DNA of 50,136 bases from Dechloromonas sp. (GTDB lineage Bacteria > Pseudomonadota > Gammaproteobacteria > Burkholderiales > Rhodocyclaceae): assembly GCA_008933675.1 (NCBI GenBank), contig WBUO01000008.1, positions 1-50,136 on the forward strand, in the 5' to 3' direction. This document shows, piece by piece, positions 8,681 to 16,837 of the stretch. The number at the start of each line of letters is the position of its first letter. Position 1 is the first letter of the stretch. The position numbers and the translations under genes are program-made. The notes beneath the pieces are model-generated. The model did not search any database. It saw nothing but the letters and a program-made list of their open reading frames with translations, and was not told the DNA's origin.

Positions 8681-11542
8681 TCAGCCGTCCTGGCGGATCT
8701 GCCGCAAACAGCGCAGCAGGGTTTCGTAGAGAAGCTCCGGCTGTACCGGTTTGGCAACGAAATCAACCATGCCGGCAGCCTGACAACGCGCCCGGTCATC
8801 GCTGAAGGCGTTGGCTGTCATGGCAATGATCGGCGTCGAAAATCCCGCCATCGCCCGCAGCCTTTCCGCAGCTTCGATACCACCCAGACGCGGCATCTGC
8901 AGATCCATCAGGATCAGGCGATAGGCGGTGCCCGCCGCCTGCACCCTGGCGATCGCCTGTTCGCCATCCTCCGCCACGTCGACCGTCAAGCCGACGTGTC
9001 TGAGCAACTCGCCAGCCACTTCCTGGTTGATCGGATCATCTTCGACCAACAGCACACAGCTCCCGGAGAATTCGCGGCGCAAGGCTTCGTCGGCCGTCGT
9101 CGGCGACGGCCCCGGCTGTTCGGGGGGAGAGCCGTGAACGCTGCCTTTCTTCAGACAGGCCGTGAACCAGAAGTGGCTCCCGCGGCCAGGCGCGCTCTCG
9201 ACACCAATTTCGCCATTCATCAATTCGGCAAGACGACGGGTGATCGCCAGCCCCAGGCCGGTGCCGCCGAAGCGCCGGGCTGTCGATTCATCGCCCTGGC
9301 AGAAGGGGGCGAACAGCTTGTCGAGCACATCGTCGGCAATGCCGATCCCCGTATCGCGCACGGAAAACTTCAGGCGTGCCCAATCATCGCCGCTCGCCTC
9401 GAGCGCGATGCGCAGGGTGACGCCCCCCCGGGCGGTGAACTTGACGGCGTTGCCGGCCAGATTGAGGAAGGCCTGGGTCAGGCGCCCGGCATCCCCCTGC
9501 AAGGCAAGAGGCGGTACATCGATGGCGAAGTCGAGATGCAGCCCCTTGACCGCCGCCTGCTCGCCGATCATCGAGACCACGCTGTCCATCAGCTTGGTCA
9601 GGCTGACCTCGGTATCGTCAAGACGTAACTGACCGGCCTCGATCTTCGAGAAATCCAGCAGGTCGTTGATGATGGCCAGCAGGTGGGCGGCCGATCCGGA
9701 AATCTTGTCCAGCTTGTCGAGCGCTTCGCCATCGGCCCGCCGGCGCAGGATATGCGTCAGGCCGATGATGGCATTCATCGGCGTCCGTATCTCGTGGCTC
9801 ATGTTGGCCAGGAAGGCACTCTTTGCCCGGTTGGCAGCCTCAGCCGCATCGCGGGCCTGCGCCAGCTGGACGGTCCGCTCGGCGACCAGTTCTTCCAGTC
9901 GCTCGCGGTGGCGCTGCAACTCCTCGGCAAACTGCCGCTTTTCGGTATTGTCGAAGTTGATGCCGATGATATTCAACGGCTTGCCTTGATCGTCGAAATG
10001 CACCTGGCCGCGCGAAACGAGCCAGCGCAGCGCGCCATCCGGCCGGATGATGCGGAACTCGATCTCGAAGGGCTGACGGTTGTACAGATGCCGGGCAACC
10101 GCCTCGTCGAGCATCGGCCGGTCGTCAGGATGCACCAGCGCCAGCCAGCTCTGCTGGTCGCCGCCGAAACTGCCTGGCGTCAGGCCGTACATGGCCTCGG
10201 TTTCCGGCGACCAGCGGGTCCGGCCAGTCTGCAGATCGCACTCCCACATGCCGAGACCGGCCCCGGCCTGCGCCAGACGCAGCTTCTCCTCGCTCGCCCG
10301 CAGCGCGATTTCGGCCTGCCGGCGCTGCGTGATGTCGCGGGCGACGCCGAGGACGCCAACCAGCTGTCCGTTGCGGTCCCACATCGGCGTCTTCACCGTC
10401 TCGACCAGCAAATGCTCGCCAGTCTCGGCAAAATCCAGCCATTCCTCGTTGACCGTGGGGCCGCCTGCCGCCATTGCCCGCCTGTCGTTGTCGCGGAAGA
10501 AGTCAGCCAGATCGGCGGGAACGAAATCATGATCGGTATGACCGACGATCGCCGTCTCGGCGGCCCCGAAGAACTGCTCGAAACGACGGTTGCAGGCCAG
10601 ATAGACTCCGTTCGCGTCCTTCAGCCAGACGAGGTCGGGAATGGTGTCGACCAGGGTCGCCAGCTGCGCCCGCCGCAACTCAAGCTCCTGTGTCCCCTGG
10701 CGGACCAGCCGGCGCAGCGTCCTCACCCACAGGGCCAGCACCCCGCCGGCCAGCAGCAGGGCGGCGATACCGATGGCGAAGTAACGCACATACGGCGCAA
10801 AGCGCAGGGGTTGCCCCATCCATTTCTCGCGCAGTGCCGCCTTTTCCGCTTCGCTGATCGCCGCCATGCCCTGCTCGACCAGGGCCAGCAACTCACCGTC
10901 GCCCTTGCGCACTGCGCGATGGAACTCTCCCTGATACAGCTCGAAGGAACGGCGGAAGACATCCTGCGCATGCTGACGATAGAGATAGAAGCTGGCCGGA
11001 TCCTCGTCGAGGCAGAAGAGCTTGATCTCCTCGGCGATCGCCGCCTGGATCATCTGCGCGTAATCACGGTACAGCTGCAGGCTGGTGATGCCCTGGCGAT
11101 TCAGCTCGTCGATACAGGCATCACCAGCCTGGACGCCGATCTGGAAGCCCTTCAGCGTCGCCGTACTGCCGATGCCGCTGATCGAGACATGGCTGTAGAT
11201 CTGCACGCGCTGTGTCGAATACGGGGCCGAGAATTCGTAGAGCGCCTCGCGCTTCGGCGTCCGGTAGATCATGTCGATGACGTCGGCGTCGCCGCGCTGG
11301 ATCATCGCCTGGGCTTCGGCCCAGACCGTCGCCGTCAGTTCGACACGCACCCCGGTCTTCTTTTCCCACAACTGCCAGAGGTCGACGAGATAGCCCTCGA
11401 CACGCCCGTCGGCATCGCGGAACAGGTAAGGCGGATAGTTGTCGTCCGACACCACGCGCAACACCTCGGGTGCCGCCTGCAGATTTCCGCCGAGCCCCAG
11501 CCACAGACAGAGCGTAGCGAGGAGACGGCCGGAACGTTTCAC
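8681..11542 (-). CDS. BvgS-like hybrid sensor histidine kinase
   Basis: An inner-membrane phosphorelay kinase of about 953 residues. In order: signal peptide, one periplasmic solute-binding domain (SBP_bac_3, ~25-250, starting LRVVSDDNYPPYLFRD), a membrane helix (~252-272), two PAS domains (~290-535), HisKA with H583 in [14 protein letters not shown], HATPase (DTGIGI, GGTGLGL), and a receiver with D880 in LILMDLQMP. No HPt domain is present, so a separate HPt partner is expected. The longest frame begins at a TTG (11554) overlapping oxyR by four bases. I prefer the GTG at 11542, with TTGAGG six bases upstream and the signal peptide following. The parS palindrome lies across this start codon. 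The ligand is unknown. Confidence 0.88.
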   Translation of the reverse strand: MKRSGRLLATLCLWLGLGGNLQAAPEVLRVVSDDNYPPYLFRDADGRVEGYLVDLWQLWEKKTGVRVELTATVWAEAQAMIQRGDADVIDMIYRTPKREALYEFSAPYSTQRVQIYSHVSISGIGSTATLKGFQIGVQAGDACIDELNRQGITSLQLYRDYAQMIQAAIAEEIKLFCLDEDPASFYLYRQHAQDVFRRSFELYQGEFHRAVRKGDGELLALVEQGMAAISEAEKAALREKWMGQPLRFAPYVRYFAIGIAALLLAGGVLALWVRTLRRLVRQGTQELELRRAQLATLVDTIPDLVWLKDANGVYLACNRRFEQFFGAAETAIVGHTDHDFVPADLADFFRDNDRRAMAAGGPTVNEEWLDFAETGEHLLVETVKTPMWDRNGQLVGVLGVARDITQRRQAEIALRASEEKLRLAQAGAGLGMWECDLQTGRTRWSPETEAMYGLTPGSFGGDQQSWLALVHPDDRPMLDEAVARHLYNRQPFEIEFRIIRPDGALRWLVSRGQVHFDDQGKPLNIIGINFDNTEKRQFAEELQRHRERLEELVAERTVQLAQARDAAEAANRAKSAFLANMSHEIRTPMNAIIGLTHILRRRADGEALDKLDKISGSAAHLLAIINDLLDFSKIEAGQLRLDDTEVSLTKLMDSVVSMIGEQAAVKGLHLDFAIDVPPLALQGDAGRLTQAFLNLAGNAVKFTARGGVTLRIALEASGDDWARLKFSVRDTGIGIADDVLDKLFAPFCQGDESTARRFGGTGLGLAITRRLAELMNGEIGVESAPGRGSHFWFTACLKKGSVHGSPPEQPGPSPTTADEALRREFSGSCVLLVEDDPINQEVAGELLRHVGLTVDVAEDGEQAIARVQAAGTAYRLILMDLQMPRLGGIEAAERLRAMAGFSTPIIAMTANAFSDDRARCQAAGMVDFVAKPVQPELLYETLLRCLRQIRQDG

Positions 11543-11549
11543 GTGAAAC
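11536..11549. promoter_or_regulatory. parS site 2, across the kinase start codon
   Basis: A second exact copy of GTTTCACGTGAAAC. On the minus strand it contains the GTG (11542-11540) that is the likeliest start of the hybrid kinase, and it lies between the oxyR stop and the signal peptide codons. ParB bound here could affect kinase expression, although the main role is probably chromosome segregation. Confidence 0.85.
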
Positions 11550-11550
11550 C

Positions 11551-12465
11551 TCAACGCCGCGCCGTGGCGCCCGGCAACTGACAGGAAAGGACGGCAGCCC
11601 GCAACACGTCGATGGCCTGCGGGCGCGGATAGGTCACCCGCCAGACCAGGCCGACCGTACGCGCCGGCGGCGTACCGGCGAAGGGCAGCACGCGCACCAT
11701 CGGCTCGCGCTCGATCAGCGGATCGGCAGCGGTGCTCGGCATAACCGCCACGCCGGCGCCGCTGGCCACCATGTAGCGGATGGTCTCCAGCGAGCTGCCT
11801 TCCAGCGAATGGGCCAGCGCATCCTGGCCGCTCAGGCGCGGGCAGGATTCCAGCACCTGATCGCGGAAACAGTTGCCCTGACCGAGCAGCAGCAGGTTCT
11901 GGCCATCCAGCTCGGTCGCCGGTATGTCCGGACGCCCCACCCAGGGATGCGCCGCCGGCACGACAACGCGGAACGGCTCGTCATAGACCGGCTGGGCGAC
12001 CAGGCCGGGCTCGGCAAACGGCAGGGCGATGACGATGACGTCCAGCTCGCCCGACTTCAGGGCCGGCACCAGATTGGCCGTGAAATCCTCCTTGAGGAAC
12101 AGCGGCATCGCCGGCGCCTCGCGGCTCAATGCCGGAATCAGCTGCGGCAGCAGATAGGGAGCGATGGTGTAGATGATGCCGACGCGTAGCTGGCCGCTCA
12201 TCGGGTCACCGGTCGCCTCGGCGATCTCCTCCAGCTTCACCGCCTCTTCCAGCACGCGCCGCGCCTGGTCGACAATGCGTTCGCCCAGTGCCGTGATGCG
12301 CACGTCGTTGGCGGTGCGCTCGAAGAGTACCGAGCCGATCTGCCCCTCCACCTTCTTGATCGCCACGGAGAGTGTCGGCTGACTGACGTAGCAGGCCTCT
12401 GCCGCCTTGCCGAAGTGGCGTTCCCGGGCCAGCGCCACGATGTAGCGCATCTCGGTCAGGGTCAT
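11551..12465 (-). CDS. oxyR: LysR-family peroxide regulator OxyR
   Basis: OxyR senses H2O2 by forming an intramolecular disulfide and then activates antioxidant genes. The 304-residue protein has the N-terminal winged helix (MTLTEMRYIVALARERHFGK, ACYVSQPTLSVAIKKVE) and a LysR substrate-binding fold. The redox pair is visible in GNCFRDQVLESC, matching the spacing of E. coli C199 and C208, which makes OxyR more likely than a generic LysR protein. The ATG at 12465 was chosen because it begins the HTH and overlaps the rsuA stop (ATGA). No catalase or ahpC is adjacent; the glutathione genes 12 kb away are plausible but unproven targets. Confidence 0.87.
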   Translation of the reverse strand: MTLTEMRYIVALARERHFGKAAEACYVSQPTLSVAIKKVEGQIGSVLFERTANDVRITALGERIVDQARRVLEEAVKLEEIAEATGDPMSGQLRVGIIYTIAPYLLPQLIPALSREAPAMPLFLKEDFTANLVPALKSGELDVIVIALPFAEPGLVAQPVYDEPFRVVVPAAHPWVGRPDIPATELDGQNLLLLGQGNCFRDQVLESCPRLSGQDALAHSLEGSSLETIRYMVASGAGVAVMPSTAADPLIEREPMVRVLPFAGTPPARTVGLVWRVTYPRPQAIDVLRAAVLSCQLPGATARR

Positions 12466-13169
12466 CGCGCCACGCCCAGCAGGACAAAATCGGCCGGGGT
12501 CAGCCAGCGCCACTGACCGGGCAGCAGGTCAGCCGGCAGCGCCAGTTCGCCGACCGCCTCGCGATGCAGGGCTTCGACCCGGTTGCCGGCCGCCGCCACC
12601 ATGCGTTTGACCTGATGGTACTTGCCCTCGGTCAGGGTCAGGCGCAGGCGGTGGGTATCGACCGCCTCGGCAGCGACCGCGGCAATCGGCTCGACCTCGT
12701 CGGCGAGCAGGACACCGGCCAGCAGACTGTCGATCTGCGCCTGATCGAGTGCATGCTTCACCGTCGCCAGGTAGACCTTGGGCACCTTGCGCTTGCCGGA
12801 TGACAGCTGGTGATTGAGCTGCCCGTCGTCGGTGATCAGCAGCAGGCCGGTAGTGTCCTCGTCGAGCCGGCCGATTGGCTGGACACCGCGCTCGCGTAGC
12901 GGCAGGGGAAGCAGTTCGAGCACCGACGGATGATGTTGCGGCTTGCGCGAGCACTCGTAGCCGGGCGGCTTGTTGAGGACAACGGTGGCGAATTCGCGGT
13001 AAGGCCAATCGACCCCATCGACGGAGAACACCAGCCCGTCGGTATCGATTTCGGCAAACGGATCGTCATGGATTTCGCCGCCGATCGCCACCCTTTCGTG
13101 GCGGATCATGGCCCGGCAGGCCTTGCGTGTACCGAAGCCGTGGCTCTGGAGGATACGTTCGAGTTGCAT
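12462..13169 (-). CDS. rsuA: 16S rRNA pseudouridine-516 synthase (RsuA type)
   Basis: Isomerises a uridine in 16S rRNA, U516 in E. coli. It has 235 residues: an N-terminal S4 domain (MQLERILQSHGFGTRKACRA) and the pseudouridine synthase core with catalytic aspartate in GRLDEDTTGLLL, then EGKYHQVKRMVAAAGN. The S4 domain and size fit RsuA; RluB/E/F relatives are possible alternatives. It is the first gene of a minus-strand set (rsuA, oxyR, kinase) with four-base overlap to oxyR. Its ATG lies only 22 bases from the divergent AtaL-like start, so its promoter must extend into that gene. Confidence 0.87.
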   Translation of the reverse strand: MQLERILQSHGFGTRKACRAMIRHERVAIGGEIHDDPFAEIDTDGLVFSVDGVDWPYREFATVVLNKPPGYECSRKPQHHPSVLELLPLPLRERGVQPIGRLDEDTTGLLLITDDGQLNHQLSSGKRKVPKVYLATVKHALDQAQIDSLLAGVLLADEVEPIAAVAAEAVDTHRLRLTLTEGKYHQVKRMVAAAGNRVEALHREAVGELALPADLLPGQWRWLTPADFVLLGVAR

Positions 13170-13191
13170 GGGAGGATGCTACCATCGGGCC

Positions 13192-13662
13192 ATGAACTTC
13201 GAACACCTGATCGCCATCAACGACCCCGGCAATCCGCTGGTCGTGCCGCTGACAAGACGCCAGCTGTGGGTGGGTCTGCTGCAGCGGGTGGACAATCCGC
13301 TGCTCTTCCTGCCCGGCCTGCAGGGCTTCACCATCCATCAACGGCAGTTCGACAGCGCGCTGCGCGAGCTCGATTTCGGCACCACCCGCATTCGCGACCG
13401 CGTCACCCTCAGCGAGGAAGCGGCCGTCCACTTCGACATCGAACCCGGCGACCTGCATGCCGGCGGCAGCCTGACGATACGCATCGAGGAACCGGAACCC
13501 GGCCACCTCTTCCTGCGCTTCACCTACGTCACCGGCTTCGCCGCCCAGGCCGGCAGTGAGGATGCCGCCTACGTCGAATACGTCAAGTCCGCCTACCACC
13601 AGTCGGACCTCGACTGTGTCCGCATCATCCGCACCCTGGCCGCCGAAGGTACCTGTCAATAA
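13192..13662 (+). CDS. AtaL-like (DUF1857) SRPBCC-fold protein
   Basis: A 156-residue cytoplasmic protein of the AtaL-like family (DUF1857), predicted to have the START/SRPBCC beta-barrel fold with a hydrophobic ligand pocket. Recognisable stretches are MNFEHLIAINDPGNPLVVPL, TRRQLWVGLLQRVDNP and the C-terminal helix with AYVEYVKSAYHQSDLDCVRI. No catalytic residues can be named and no substrate is known to me. The ATG at 13192 is preceded by GGAGG at about nine bases. The gene lies 25 bases before the P-type ATPase and may be co-transcribed with it. Confidence 0.75.
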   Translation: MNFEHLIAINDPGNPLVVPLTRRQLWVGLLQRVDNPLLFLPGLQGFTIHQRQFDSALRELDFGTTRIRDRVTLSEEAAVHFDIEPGDLHAGGSLTIRIEEPEPGHLFLRFTYVTGFAAQAGSEDAAYVEYVKSAYHQSDLDCVRIIRTLAAEGTCQ

Positions 13663-13687
13663 ATTCCCAGTCTCCGGAGGAACCCCC

Positions 13688-16375
13688 GTGAATCCGCAAG
13701 ACCCCCCGGTACACGCCCTCACCATCGGGCAGGCACTTGAACGACTGGCGACCGACAGCGGCGGCCTGAATTCGGCAGAAGCCGGGCGCCGGCTTGACGA
13801 ACACGGCCCCAACCGGCTGCCATCGCCCCCCCGGGACGGATTCCTCAAGCGCTTCGCCAGGCATTTCCAGGACATCCTGATCCTCATCCTGATCGGCGCT
13901 GCTGGCATCACTGCCGTGCTCGGCCACTGGCTGGACACCGGGGTCATTCTCGGCGTCGTCGTCATCAACGCCATCATCGGCTTCATCCAGGAAGGCAAGG
14001 CGGAGGCGGCACTGGCCGGCATTCGCAAGATGCTGTCAACACACGCCCAGGTGCTGCGCGACGGCCGCTGGCAGCAGATTGACGCCGAGCTTCTGGTACC
14101 CGGCGACATCGCCCGCCTGAAATCGGGCGACCGGGTGCCGGCCGACCTGCGCCTGATCGAGACCACCAACCTGAGCATCGAGGAATCGGCACTGACCGGC
14201 GAGTCGGTACCCAGCGACAAGCACAGTACACCGGTCGCCGCCGAGGCCGGCATCGGCGACCGCCACGACATGGCCTATTCGGGCACCCTGGTCGCTACCG
14301 GGCGCGGCATCGGCATTGTCACCGCCACCGGAGCGCGCACCGAAATCGGCCGCATCAACCGCCTGATCGCCGAAGTGGAAACCCTGCAGACGCCGCTGAC
14401 CCGGCAGATGGCGGTGTTCAGCAAGCAACTGTCGGCCATCATCGTCGGTCTCGCCCTGCTGATGCTGGCGATCGGCATCGGCCTGCACGATTTCCCGGTC
14501 GGCGAGGTCTTCCTGGCCGCCATCGGTTTTGCCGTCGCCGCCATCCCCGAAGGCCTGCCGGCCATCCTGACCATCACGCTGGCCCTCGGCGTACAGCGCA
14601 TGGCACAGCGCAACGCCATCACCCGCAAGCTGACTGCCGTCGAGACGCTGGGCTCGGTCACCGTCATCTGCTCGGACAAGACCGGTACGCTGACCAAGAA
14701 TGAAATGACCGCCCGTCATGTCATCACCCGTGCCGGCAACTACCTGGTCAGCGGCACCGGCTACGCACCGCAGGGTGACATCACCCTCGACGGACGGCTC
14801 GTCGAACTGGCCGGGCATGCCCATCTGCATGCGCTGATCGAAGTCGTCGCCATCGCCAACGATACCCATGTCGCCGAAGCGGAAGGGCAATGGCGCGTCG
14901 CCGGCGAGCCGACCGAGGGGGCGCTGCGCACGCTGGCGCACAAGGCCGGTTTTTCGGGCGACAGCCACACCCGGCACGCGACCATCCCCTTCGAATCGGC
15001 CAACAAGTTCATGGCGACGCTGGCCAGCACGCCGGCCGGTCTGCAGCGCATCCTCCTCAAGGGCGCCCCGGACCGCCTGCTCGACCGCTGTGCCGAGGAA
15101 CTCGGCGCCGACGGCCACACGGTGCCGCTCGACCGGGCCTGGTGGGAACGCGAGATCGACCGTCTCAGCCGGGAAGGCCTGCGCGTGCTGGCTGCCGCCG
15201 CCCGCCGGGTGGATGCCGGGCGCCGCCATCTGAGCATCGACGATCTCGACAGCGGCATGGTCTTCCTCGGCCTGGTCGGCATCATCGACCCGCCGCGCCC
15301 GGAAGCCATTCAGGCCATCGCGTCCTGCCGCGCCGCCGGCATCCGCGTCAAGATGATCACCGGCGACCACGCCGGCACCGCCCACGCCATCGGCATCGAG
15401 ATGGGCATCGGTGGTGCGGAATCGCTCAAGGTCGTCAGCGGCCCCGAACTGGAAGCGGCAGACGACGCACAATTGCGCCAGATCGTCCGCGACTGCGACA
15501 TCTTTGCCCGCACCAGCCCCGAGCACAAACTGCGCATCGTCAAGGCACTGCAGGCCAACGGCGAAGTCGTCGCGATGACCGGCGACGGCGTCAACGACGC
15601 GCCGGCGCTGAAACGTGCCGACGTCGGCGTGGCAATGGGGATCAAGGGCACCGAGGCAACCAAGGAAGCCGCCGAGATCGTCCTCGCCGACGACAACTTC
15701 TCGTCGATCGAACGCGCCGTCGAGGAAGGCCGCACCATCTACGACAACCTGCAGAAGGCCATCCTCTTCATCCTGCCGACCAATGGCGCCCAGGGCCTGG
15801 TCATGCTGGTCGCCGTGGTCTTCGGCCTGACCCTGCCGCTGACCCCGGTGCAGATCCTCTGGGTCAACATGGTCGTCGCCATCACGCTCGCCCTGGCCCT
15901 CGCCTTCGAGCCGGCCGAGCCTGGCGTCATGGAACGCCCGCCGCGGCGGCCGGGAACGCCCATCCTCGACAACCTCCTGATGGGCCGGGTGCTGCTCGTC
16001 TCGCTGCTCATCGGCGGTGCCACCCTGGTCATGTTCGAGATCGAACTGCACTTCGGGATGCCGCTCGACATCGCCCGCACCATGGCGGTCAACACCCTGG
16101 TCATCGCCCAGGCCTGCTACCTGTTCAACAGCCGCTTCCTGAAAACCTCCAGCCTGCGGCTGTCGCTGCTCTTCACCAATGGCGCCGCCTGGCTGGCCAC
16201 CGGCATCCTGCTCCTGCTGCAACTGGGCTTCGTCTATCTGCCCTTCATGCACACCTGGTTCGGCACCGCCCCGCTCGCCGCCCGCCACTGGCTGGTGCCG
16301 ATGATGATCGGCCTCCTCGTTTTCCTGCTCATCGAAGCCGAGAAGGTCGTCGTCGGGCACCTTGTCCGCCGCTAA
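13688..16375 (+). CDS. P-type cation-transporting ATPase (P2-like) with altered ion site
   Basis: An 895-residue inner-membrane ATPase. It has the N-terminal cation-ATPase domain, actuator loop LTGES, phosphorylation site D330 in [10 protein letters not shown], hinge [11 protein letters not shown], and ten predicted helices with PEGLP in M4. The overall resemblance is to the P2 (SERCA/PMR1) group. By eye-alignment to SERCA, M4 E288 is kept, but the M5 acid (E771) reads Q702 in TNGAQ. The M6 T-D pair (T799/D800) reads V-A in [19 protein letters not shown] classical Ca2+ site is therefore unlikely and the transported ion is unknown. The GTG at 13688 is favoured over longer frames because CCGGAGGA lies just upstream. 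Confidence 0.85.
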   Translation: MNPQDPPVHALTIGQALERLATDSGGLNSAEAGRRLDEHGPNRLPSPPRDGFLKRFARHFQDILILILIGAAGITAVLGHWLDTGVILGVVVINAIIGFIQEGKAEAALAGIRKMLSTHAQVLRDGRWQQIDAELLVPGDIARLKSGDRVPADLRLIETTNLSIEESALTGESVPSDKHSTPVAAEAGIGDRHDMAYSGTLVATGRGIGIVTATGARTEIGRINRLIAEVETLQTPLTRQMAVFSKQLSAIIVGLALLMLAIGIGLHDFPVGEVFLAAIGFAVAAIPEGLPAILTITLALGVQRMAQRNAITRKLTAVETLGSVTVICSDKTGTLTKNEMTARHVITRAGNYLVSGTGYAPQGDITLDGRLVELAGHAHLHALIEVVAIANDTHVAEAEGQWRVAGEPTEGALRTLAHKAGFSGDSHTRHATIPFESANKFMATLASTPAGLQRILLKGAPDRLLDRCAEELGADGHTVPLDRAWWEREIDRLSREGLRVLAAAARRVDAGRRHLSIDDLDSGMVFLGLVGIIDPPRPEAIQAIASCRAAGIRVKMITGDHAGTAHAIGIEMGIGGAESLKVVSGPELEAADDAQLRQIVRDCDIFARTSPEHKLRIVKALQANGEVVAMTGDGVNDAPALKRADVGVAMGIKGTEATKEAAEIVLADDNFSSIERAVEEGRTIYDNLQKAILFILPTNGAQGLVMLVAVVFGLTLPLTPVQILWVNMVVAITLALALAFEPAEPGVMERPPRRPGTPILDNLLMGRVLLVSLLIGGATLVMFEIELHFGMPLDIARTMAVNTLVIAQACYLFNSRFLKTSSLRLSLLFTNGAAWLATGILLLLQLGFVYLPFMHTWFGTAPLAARHWLVPMMIGLLVFLLIEAEKVVVGHLVRR

Positions 16376-16425
16376 GCGGCCACCGGGGATTGTCCGGCAA
16401 GCCGGAATATGTGACGCTCGCCCTC

Positions 16426-16821
16426 ATGAGCCTGCGCTCCATCCTGCTCGATCGCCCCTCGCGGCAAGCCAGACTGGCCGTCTGGCTGCTCGCCGTCGCA
16501 CTGGTCGCCCTGTCCGGCTACCTGCGCCTGCACACCGCCACGGCCTACGAGTTCCATCTCCTCTTCCTGCTCCCGGTCGCCCTCGTCGCCTGGTTCGTCA
16601 GCCTCCGCCGCGCCTGCGTCATCGCCACACTGGCCGTGATCCTCTGGTATCTCGCCGAACGCCAGCTCGGCGGCGATGGCGCCGACCGCCTGCCGCTGCT
16701 CGTCAACACCGTGCTCCGCCTCGGCGTCTTCCTGGGTGTCGCCTGGCTGCTCGGCCGCTTGCGTCAGGCGGGCAATGCCGCCGCCCCGGCCCCCGTCGCC
16801 GGCGAACCGCCGCCAGGCTGA
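16426..16821 (+). CDS. Small four-helix membrane protein before a hybrid kinase
   Basis: A 131-residue protein starting MSLRSILLDRPSRQARL, with a possible upstream GTG at 16411. Four hydrophobic segments are clear: LAVWLLAVALVALSGYL, FHLLFLLPVALVAWFV, ACVIATLAVILWYLAE and VLRLGVFLGVAWLLGRL, then a proline/alanine-rich tail. It resembles the compact membrane module that often forms the N-terminus of diguanylate cyclases or kinases, but no signalling domain follows in frame. It lies 50 bases after the P-type ATPase and 16 bases before the CHASE kinase, so it is likely co-transcribed and may partner either. This is an inference from context. Confidence 0.65.
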   Translation: MSLRSILLDRPSRQARLAVWLLAVALVALSGYLRLHTATAYEFHLLFLLPVALVAWFVSLRRACVIATLAVILWYLAERQLGGDGADRLPLLVNTVLRLGVFLGVAWLLGRLRQAGNAAAPAPVAGEPPPG

Positions 16822-16837
16822 TCGGCAAGCCAGCCGC

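Noticed and set aside
14036..16360. A 774-codon minus-strand open frame opposite the P-type ATPase
   Set aside because: Low-complexity translation rich in D, G, Q and V, mirroring the ATPase codons; no motif or ribosome-binding site.
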